64,000 nucleotides of DNA from Zasmidium citrigriseum (Eukaryota; Ascomycota; Dothideomycetes; Mycosphaerellales; Mycosphaerellaceae): assembly GCA_002786025.1 (NCBI GenBank), contig NHNW01000010.1, forward strand, positions 1 through 64,000, in the 5' to 3' direction. Positions 57,022-64,000 of the stretch are shown in pieces. How positions within the stretch are numbered: the stretch's first letter is position 1; the number at the start of each line of letters is the position of its first letter. The notes beneath the pieces are model-generated. The model saw only the letters and a list, made by a program, of their open reading frames with translations. It ran no database searches and was not told where the DNA came from. A program made the position numbers and the translations under genes.

Positions 57022-57936
57022 ATGGGAGAGTCCAGGTACCGCTAGGCATTCGTCCAGGCCAGTAAACAGAGAGACTGACTGACTCTTTCACGCAGGCAGG
57101 AGCTGCTGCAATGGCTGAACGGCCTGCTGCAGCTCAACATGACGAAGGTCGAGCAATGCGGAACTGGGCAAGTTACACAAATGTGTTGAAATGAATATGT
57201 CACTCACGATTCCCAGCGCTGCGCTTTGCCAGATCTACGACAGCATCTACCTCGATGCCCCCATGGCCCGCGTCAAGTTCAACGCCAACGCCGAATACGC
57301 CTACCTCGAGAACTTCAAGATCCTCAGCAACATCTTCCGCAAGCACCACATCGACCGACCGATCCCTGTCGAGCAGCTCGTCAAGTGCAAGATGCAGGAC
57401 AACCTGGAATTCCTGCAGTGGACGAAGAGATACTGGGACCAGAACTATCCTGGTGGGGATTATGATGCGGTAAGTCGGCGCAAGGGCGCAGGTGCTGGTG
57501 CGGCACCAAGTCTTCCACCCAGCAAGGGCGGTGCGAGCACGGCGAGGCGGCCGGCGGGCAGCTTGGGCGGCTCCACTGCTGGTCCACGGTCGAACAGCAG
57601 GCAGGCGGGCGGAGCAGCGAGCAGCGTGTTGCAGCAGAAGAACGCAGAATTGGTCGAGACAGTGCAAGGACTTGAGCGCGAGCGCGACTTCTACTTCAGC
57701 AAGTTGAGGGACATCGAACTCCTCATCCAGCAGGCCATGGAGGCCGACCCGTCATTAGAGGAGGATGAGGGCAGTCTGTTGAAGCAGATCCAGACCATTC
57801 TCTACTCTACCGAGGTGAGTGATTGACGATCGTCACTTCTGAGAGCAGATGGCAATGCTGATATTCTCGCCAGGAGGGTTTCGAAATCCCACAAGAGGCG
57901 GACGCCGAAGTTGCAGGGGATGAAGAGACGTTCTAG
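57022..57936 (+). CDS. Microtubule plus-end protein EB1 (Mal3/Bim1)
   Basis: Exons 57,022-57,035, 57,096-57,167, 57,217-57,814 and 57,874-57,936 (248 residues). The 14-nt first exon encodes MGESR and joins to QELLQWLNGLLQL, the EB1 calponin-homology start. The second intron (57,168-57,216) has a GC donor, GCAAGT, and CAG acceptor; splicing it gives QCGTGAALCQIYDSIY, the family consensus. KFNANAEYAYLENFK and PVEQLVKCKMQDNLEFLQW complete the CH domain. A Gly/Ser/Ala linker follows, then the EBH coiled coil ERERDFYFSKLRDIELL. The C-terminus is DEETF, close to the EEY/F tail that binds CAP-Gly proteins. It tracks growing microtubule ends. Confidence 0.92.
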
Positions 57937-58321
57937 ACGTTCTGATGATACCCCTGTTTTGTGATTGTTGAAAGAGCGTTTCAAGCGGGGAACGCCGACA
58001 TGATATCCATGAGCGATACCAGAGGAGATACCACGAATGAGGACGAGATGCGAAGTCACGGTACTTTTGTCATCAACGCCGACTGAAGCAAGTTTCACAT
58101 CAACAGCTTGCGAAGACGAATCCAATCAACCTCAGGATGGCAACAGAAATGAAAACAGACTGAAGCGAATTGGAATCGTGCTTCATCATCAGTCGGCACG
58201 TCAGACTCGGTAAATACAAAGTTCATTCAGATTTCAGACTGCATTTGTACCCACTTCCCAACGCTTCAACTCCCCATCGTCATCCAAGCTAAGCAATACA
58301 TTCTTATCAGGGGTATCTCAT
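57937..58321. other. Convergent intergenic region
   Basis: About 385 bp between the 3' ends of the EB1 gene and the DOMON gene. Nothing recognised. Confidence 0.35.
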
Positions 58322-59697
58322 TTAGTGTCCATTCTCCTTGCCATTGAAGTCGCGCTCCGGAGACGCATCATGGCTTGCAAGATCGCGCATCCTCTGCGTG
58401 TCATCGTAGCTTGGAGGCACGCGGCTGCGCTTCATCTCACCGTACACAATGGCAGCGATGTACAGGAGCCCCATAACGCCAGCACAGACCCCGTACGCGG
58501 CGATGTAGCCAGTCTTGATGCCGCCCGCCAGCTTGATACCCAGCCCACCGTTGATAATGCCCAGGATGATGGCGATGCGGCCGATCCCGATGTGTTGCCA
58601 GGACCTATAGTCGAGTTAGCCAGAGGATCGACATAGGATCTGATGATGAAGAACGTACCACGCCGTCCTCCCACCGCGCTTCTTAAAGAACCTATGATGG
58701 AGGAATCCAGTGAAAGGCTGGAAGAACAACACACAAAACAAAACAATGCCAATGATCGGATGATGGTTGGTAAGATAGTCTTCCTCGCTGGCGAGGTAGA
58801 CACCCAGACCAAAAGCAGCAACAAAGATCGCATATCCGAAGATCTGGATCGCGGCGTGGATCCATGCCAGACCGGTGAAGTTGGCGACACGGACGATGAT
58901 GCCGCCCACGGGGAAGATGGCGACGAAAGCGATCGACGCGAGGATGCCATGGGCTTTTTGAATTCGGTCGCCGAGAGCCATGTCGCCGCCGAAGGGAGCT
59001 CCTGAGCTGGAAAAGCTGGCGTCACTGGAGGAACTGCTATTGTTACTCGATGTGGTAGTAGATCCTGTAGTTGCGGCGAAGGGATTGACGCTGCTGCCTC
59101 CTTTGGCGTTGGCAATGTTCCAATCGAACGGGGCGTGATTGTCGTGAATGCTAAGGCCTGCTGCTACGTCGTCGGAGTTCATGGGTTGTCCGGATTTGGA
59201 GGCGTGGATCCAGGAGGTGCTGTCGGTGGTGAAGTCCATCGTTCCGCCGTCCCAGCTGTTGCAGCTGCTACATCGTACGTTGGCCGTCATGATCCCGTCG
59301 GTCACGCCAGAGCCTCCCAGGATCTCGATCTGGGCTTGGCTGTTATGCTGAGGCTCGACATGGCCGACGCCTAATCGAGGGGATACGGTAACGTTCTGGC
59401 CGTCGGCAGACGTGTAAAAGACGAAGATGTTCGATCCGGCCATTTGGGTTCCTTGTCCCAATGCAACCCATTCATAGTTCGTAGGAGCTGTGACTTGGAA
59501 GTAGATGTCGCCATTGCCATTGGATGCTGTCGATTGTGGGATGTTGAGAGAATAGCAGAGGTTCGTTTCGGGACACGTCCTCGCAGTCTGCGCGTATGCC
59601 GTGCAGCCTGAAGTATATCGATCAGTCGTGAAATTATCATGATCGGATCGTATGACGTACCCAAGCCCAATGCTGCTGCTGCAAGAAGATACTCCAT
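58322..59697 (-). CDS. DOMON (CDH-type cytochrome) plus cytochrome b561 membrane protein
   Basis: Exons on the minus strand are 59,697-59,661, 59,607-58,659 and 58,604-58,322 (422 residues); introns are 53 and 54 bp. A signal peptide (about 1-18) leads to a CDH-type cytochrome domain with CPETNLCYSLNIP and Met68 in QMAGSNIF, a likely haem ligand. A Ser/Thr/Asn-rich linker (about 195-220) follows. Then come about five membrane helices of the b561/DM13-like ferric reductase region with AHGILAS, HHPIIG and GFLHHRFF histidines. The last junction restores RTAWSWQHIGIGRIAI. It should shuttle electrons across the plasma or endomembrane, perhaps for iron reduction. Confidence 0.85.
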
Positions 59698-61210
59698 CGT
59701 TGGGATGTACCAGACGTGCGGTTAAGATGGCCAGTCAAGCTTTTTGTAATGTATCTCAGCCAAGGGATGTAAAGTGTATGAAGTGTCACCAAAGGGATGT
59801 GATCAGAGAGAAAAGAATCCCCAAAGCGTGGGCAGTGGGTAGTACAGAATGGTGATATAGGAGATAAAAGAGAACAAGCTTGTGAGACTTATCCAGTCGA
59901 TGACAGCTCCAATGTCATATCCCACGAGCCTGAGAGGCCGTCTCGTGTGTTGGACAAGGAACAAGGAGTCAAGCCGCTGCATGCTCAGCCCAAATGCCAA
60001 TCCCCGGAGAAGAACTCAAGGGCTGGTCCGGCAGAACGAGGCGTTCAGATCGCGCCTCCACCAGGTCAGCAGAAATGAATGCCATCTTGCTCGTGCCCAG
60101 ATAGTGCGTCTGGGGAGCCGATCTAGCGGGCCTTGCACCCATTCTCCAACTGCGCCCCCCATTCCAGAAATGAACATGGCGCCTTTGCGCCGTGAGATGT
60201 CGCACCAACGCAGAGGCTCGGCAGCCGTTTCATACGCGCGGCCTTGGATGGTGTTCGTGGTCTCCTTGTCAATGGCTTCGGTCGGAATTGTACCGCTGTC
60301 GATGATGGCTGTATTGATAATCGTGCCCAGTCCCTTACGAGGACGAGGTTCTGCACATGGTCTTGTGCATGACGGGGTGAGGTTGCTGTCCGGCGAATCA
60401 GCCGGCAATGATTGGTCAATGGGTAGGACCTGCGTCGGACTCGGGAGGATTGAATGCATCCATCGTGCCTGCGACGACAATCCGGAGCTAGTGGTGAAGG
60501 AAGTGTTGATGCTGATAACGAGATACAATCCTCTCTCCTGGTACGAGACCGATACAAGGTGTTCCAACGATGTCCAAAGCACATGAAGCGATTGCGACGA
60601 ATGGACTCGCCGGAAGATCGATCCAAGACTCAAGTCTCGACCGTCCAAGGTTCATCTCTTATCCCGGCGGGACGACAACGATGGCCCCGGACCTCATCAT
60701 TCAGAAGCTGCTTGGCGATTAGGACGTGACACATGTCACCATAAAACGCCGAGCATTCATGTCAGCGAGGCTCGTAAGGCTCGACCACGATGAAGACGAG
60801 TATCGATGACGAAGTAGGTTGTTAAAAGAAGTCGTCCTGAGGCTGGCACGTAAGCATTGCGCAGACGACTGGCTTGGCTGCATGTGCGTGGAGCGCAGCA
60901 TTGATCAATGATTTGAGCAGCACAGCACAAGCCGGAGATAAAGCACATTGAACAACGCGTTATGCATTGTTGATCACCAGCAGCTAATGCAGTAGTTTGT
61001 TGAAGCTTGAAAGTGGCACTGGACGAGATTGGTAGCTCTTTGGGAAATGGATAAACCATTTGCATACTGTACTGAAACATATGCCTTTTACCATCAGGCA
61101 AAGGCGTAGCTCGCCGTAGCTTTCGAGAGCAAAGACGCCGACCTCCCAACTCAATTCAGAATCGACAGCATGTAGCCGGGAGCCTGCTGGCTGGTGTGAT
61201 GTGCCTCGCA
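59698..61210. other. Gene-poor 1.5-kb stretch
   Basis: This is the longest gap in the euchromatic part. It includes the DOMON gene promoter and the 3' region of the Stm1-like gene. Long frames overlap on both strands (plus 59,882-60,586, minus 60,016-60,648), but neither has a recognisable domain, convincing start or paralogue. A noncoding RNA or a diverged gene cannot be excluded. Confidence 0.35.
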
Positions 61211-62637
61211 CTATTTGCCGCCGAGTGCTGGGAAGGCGTTGTTGTCGGTGGCATTGAAGCCTGGACCGCCGCGACGCTCGCCGCCACGGTCTCCGCGAGC
61301 GCCTGCTCTAAAGTCGCCACGGCCGCGGCCACCACGACCACCACGCTGCTCGCCTCTGAACTCGCCGCGACCACGACCACGTCCGCCACGGCCGCCTCTG
61401 CCACCCCGGTCACCGGAGTCGGCGGCAGCGTAGTACTGACCGTCCAAAGTGACGCGCTCCTTCTTGTCCTGGGCATCCTTCGCCTTCTTTGCCTTGCCTC
61501 CACCTCCGATGAAGTAGGTCTCCGCATCTGGGTCTCTGGAGAAGGCCTTGCCCTCTGGGAACTTGGTCGAGGATCCCTCGTTGGCCTTACGAACGGAGAG
61601 GTTCTCACCAAGTGCCATGCGCTTCTCGGCCTGTTCGGCAAGGTACTCGTCATACGACTTGGTCTTCTCCTCAGGCTCAGCAGGGACGTCCTCTGCGGCA
61701 GTCTCGCCGTCAGGACCGTTGGTGAATGCTGGATCGCCTCCGGTAGTATCGGGGGTGAAACCGGCGTCCTCCTTGGCCTCGGCCTGTGCAATGGCCTCTC
61801 CGGCTTTCTCATCAGCCCACTCGGCGTTGCCATCCTCAGCACCCCATCCGTGGGCAGCCTGCTTCTCGTGTTCGCTATAACGGGTTAGCAGGAGCATGAA
61901 CGCACGGCTTCGAAGGCATTACGAACCCAATGCCGGTATGGCTGTGGCGGTCATCGCGTGGAGCGCCTCCGCGACCGCGTCCACGGCCACGTCCACGGCC
62001 GCGACCCTCGCCGCCACGGAACTCGCGTGGTTCTGCATCAGTATTAGCGACGACCTCCGACCAAGTTCGCGGTCAACAATGTACCTCTCGTGCGGTTGGA
62101 GTGACGATCAGAGCGGACACCGTCATCACGGTTCTCGGCGCGGTTGTTCAAAGAACCGGCTGCATGAATGTTAGCCCAGCTCATGGGATGCCAGACTGGT
62201 GTCGTCTGGTCTTGGACCTCTGATATGTGGACCGGCCCTCCTGTTCTCCAAACGCACCTTGATCGCCTCTTGTGAACGTCTGATGGCTGCCACCGCGACC
62301 GCCAGCGGCTGGACGGGGGGTGTCCTTAGCAGGCCCCTCTGCGCCAGCATTGCGCTTGCCGGTTCGCTGGACTGGCTTGTCGATGACCTTGGTCGGCGGC
62401 TCGGGCTCCCTGTCCGGGTCGAGCTCCGGGTCGTTGCCTGAAGTCAGTGTTAGATGGCCCACTCGAAGTCGTCAATGACGATGGTAAGAGGTTTGCGTCG
62501 TACCCAGGAGCTCGTAGAGGTTCTGTTGCGGTGCAGGTCAGCCATCGAAATTCTCCGCGCGGTCGCATGACCGCGCCCAAATGCTCATTCGAGCGGCGGA
62601 AACGGCTGAGACATACCTTGCTTGCAATTGCGCTCAT
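61211..62637 (-). CDS. Stm1 / SERBP1-family ribosome-associated protein
   Basis: Six exons on the minus strand: 62,637-62,617, 62,522-62,504, 62,437-62,258, 62,159-62,085, 62,032-61,927 and 61,874-61,211 (354 residues). The start MSAIASK joins through a 19-nt exon to NLYELLG and then NDPELDPDREPE, the family N-terminus. RGG-type repeats (GRGRGRGRGRGG) follow. The HABP4/PAI-RBP core starts at EHEKQAAHGWG and includes EEKTKSYDEYLAEQAEK. A second RGG-rich block and NAFPALGGK close the protein. Such proteins bind ribosomes and mRNA, and preserve idle ribosomes under stress. Five introns are more than in any other gene here. The exon order rests on phase and on the family pattern. Confidence 0.82.
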
Positions 62638-63445
62638 TTTGGGTGCAGTTATGAGCTGGCCTGACCCATTGTCTTGAGATTCGCGGGTGAGGAGAGGAAA
62701 CGCACGAAATGCCAGTGGGCTTGTTTGAGAGTTCAAGCTTTTTGCGCTAGCCGAATAGGTCTGATTGCTGAGACAAGGGCAATGGTAGCATTAACAGCAA
62801 ATCTCAATTCATTGCAGCCCAACACATCTTCTTGGTGACTTTAGATGATGGACATGATCGGGCCGCTCTTGCTAATCTTCTGACGGACCTCTCTGAGCAC
62901 CATGTAAAGTACTAGATGGGCTTTGGGCGCCGAGGACTGCCAGACTGCTTCGAGGGAGCAGTGACGAGACACCTTCTCCTTCTCCCTGCACAGTGATCAA
63001 ATCGCCAGCTCTCTCCAGAATCTGATTTCAATACATTCTACCCATCTGAGCCCTTGGATTGGAGGTAGATGCTCGGGTTGGACCAGAGTGGCACACTTCC
63101 AAAGTGACACGTTACGCAATGATGCAGTGTGACCATGTCATTCAAAAACTACCTCCTTCGATCTCGTCCGCTCAACACTCTTCACTTCAACTCATCTCTT
63201 CGTCATCCTCTTCCTTCTTCTTTTCACTCAATACCCAAGAACCTCCAAAAACTCCCGAAACCTTGACATTGCTGGAACAATGTCTTCCACACGCACCGTC
63301 GCTATGCACATTCGCTGAAATGCAGCAATTCCCGTTTTTGTTTTCCTTTTCCCATTAGTCGTAGCCCGCCAAATCGCATGCGGTCCTGTGATGCTGGGTA
63401 AAATTTGAGACTTTTCGTCGGAGCTCGGATCGATGGACGCCTGAA
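62638..63445. other. Intergenic: promoter of the Stm1-like gene
   Basis: About 810 bp between two minus-strand genes. The part near 63,180-63,240 is pyrimidine-rich. Nothing else recognised. Confidence 0.35.
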
Positions 63446-64000
63446 TCATGAATGGTAGGATGCGGGATAATGCATCGATGCTGAGAGACCAAATGGATCA
63501 GCGTCGAGCATCGGGTCGCTCGGGTCAACATCGAATTGGCCATCTCCGGGATGGCTTGTGGGCGGCATCATTTGCTGTTGCTCATAATGCCCTGGCGGAG
63601 CAACTTGCTGCTGTTGCTGACCTGGCTGCATACCTTGCGCTGCTTGATAGTAATCGCCATGCTGCTGAGGCTGCGAGTGATCAAACTGCGAAGGATATGT
63701 GCCGTGCAGTTCGGGGGAACGAGTGGCCACCGGGATATCGTTGTCGTCGGGTTCGTCGAGCATCGATCGAGAATGTTGCGTATCGTACTCCTGGTCTGTA
63801 CTCACGGAGTCAACCTAGGACGAACACAGTTCTATTAGGGGTGAAGGGGTGAACTTGCCGAGCTGATCGAAGTGTTTCTGGAATGGGCTGGGGTAGAATG
63901 AGGACGCTGACTGTGGCCCCGCATTCCCGCCTGCTCCAGCAGCAAGAGGCTGGGCCATGCTGTGGTGGCTGCTGGCGGAGAGGCTTGATATTCCGCTTGC
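63446..64000 (-). CDS. C-terminal part of a Gln/Pro-rich protein (cut by the window edge)
   Basis: Exons seen on the minus strand are 64,000-63,859 (incomplete) and 63,795-63,446. The intron between them (63,796-63,858, 63 nt) needs a GC donor, GCAAGT, with TTGAC branch and TACAG acceptor; this joins in frame as FQKHFDQLDQEYDTQ. The visible 163 or so residues are low-complexity: Ser/His/Ala-rich, then acidic LDEPDDND, then Gln/Pro-rich, ending in DPMLDADPFGLSASMH. The style is that of a transcription regulator's activation region, but no domain is in view. A GT-AG alternative (GTTCAC donor, GTGAG acceptor) is in frame too and weaker. Confidence 0.6.

Noticed and set aside
57471..57480. Another intron in the EB1 gene at a GTAAGT
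   Set aside because: The sequence reads on in frame as the expected linker (YDAVSRRKGAG), so it is probably coding.
60016..60648. 210-codon minus-strand frame as a gene
   Set aside because: No recognisable domain, and a plus-strand frame of similar length covers the same bases.
12931..64000. tRNA genes in the gaps
   Set aside because: A search by eye for B-box-like GGTTCRANNCC with a fitting A box found no convincing candidate.

Overview
The window is nuclear DNA of a filamentous ascomycete (Pezizomycotina, perhaps Dothideomycetes; the class is inference). The evidence is short introns of about 50 bp with CTAAC/CTGAC branch sites, a fungal Zn2Cys6 regulator, a hybrid histidine kinase, a mitochondrial methylcitrate cycle pair, and a block scarred by repeat-induced point mutation (RIP).

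Positions 1-12,930 are a RIP-ruined repeat block. CpA and TpG are almost absent while CpG survives, so every frame is full of TAG/TAA. Frame reading still shows three decayed coding blocks: copy A (+, from the left edge to about 1,990), block C (-, about 2,050-5,160) and the very long copy B (+, about 6,500-12,709). A and B are related and share a frame.

Positions 12,931-64,000 are ordinary gene-dense euchromatin with 23 complete protein genes and one cut by the right edge. In order: a DCAF6/8-type WD40 protein, a Zn2Cys6 regulator, an MRH-domain sorting receptor, an unknown protein, a fructosyl-amine/sarcosine oxidase-like flavoenzyme, two divergent paralogous small charged proteins, a hybrid histidine kinase, a LaeA-like methyltransferase, eIF4E, Rrn9, Vam7, Ist3, a beta-repeat membrane protein, a FIT/Scs3 lipid-droplet protein, a 2-hydroxyacyl-CoA lyase/oxalyl-CoA decarboxylase, an MFS transporter, a zinc-type alcohol dehydrogenase-like enzyme, an LMBR1 protein, Sec39, methylisocitrate lyase, methylcitrate synthase, EB1/Mal3, a DOMON-cytochrome b561 protein, an Stm1-like protein, and a Q-rich protein cut by the edge.

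The clearest functional unit is the divergent methylisocitrate lyase / methylcitrate synthase pair (52,689-56,478). It supplies two of the three core enzymes that clear propionyl-CoA in mitochondria, from one 471-bp shared promoter with two CCTCGG-type motifs. Positions 39,009-46,718 hold a looser lipid/acyl-CoA neighbourhood. Trafficking genes (Mrl1-like, Vam7, Sec39) and gene-expression genes (eIF4E, Rrn9, Ist3, Stm1) are scattered and look like housekeeping genes. No tRNA, rRNA, CRISPR or intact transposon was recognised. Splice sites, exon phases and start codons were worked out by hand and are inference unless the protein match makes them compelling.
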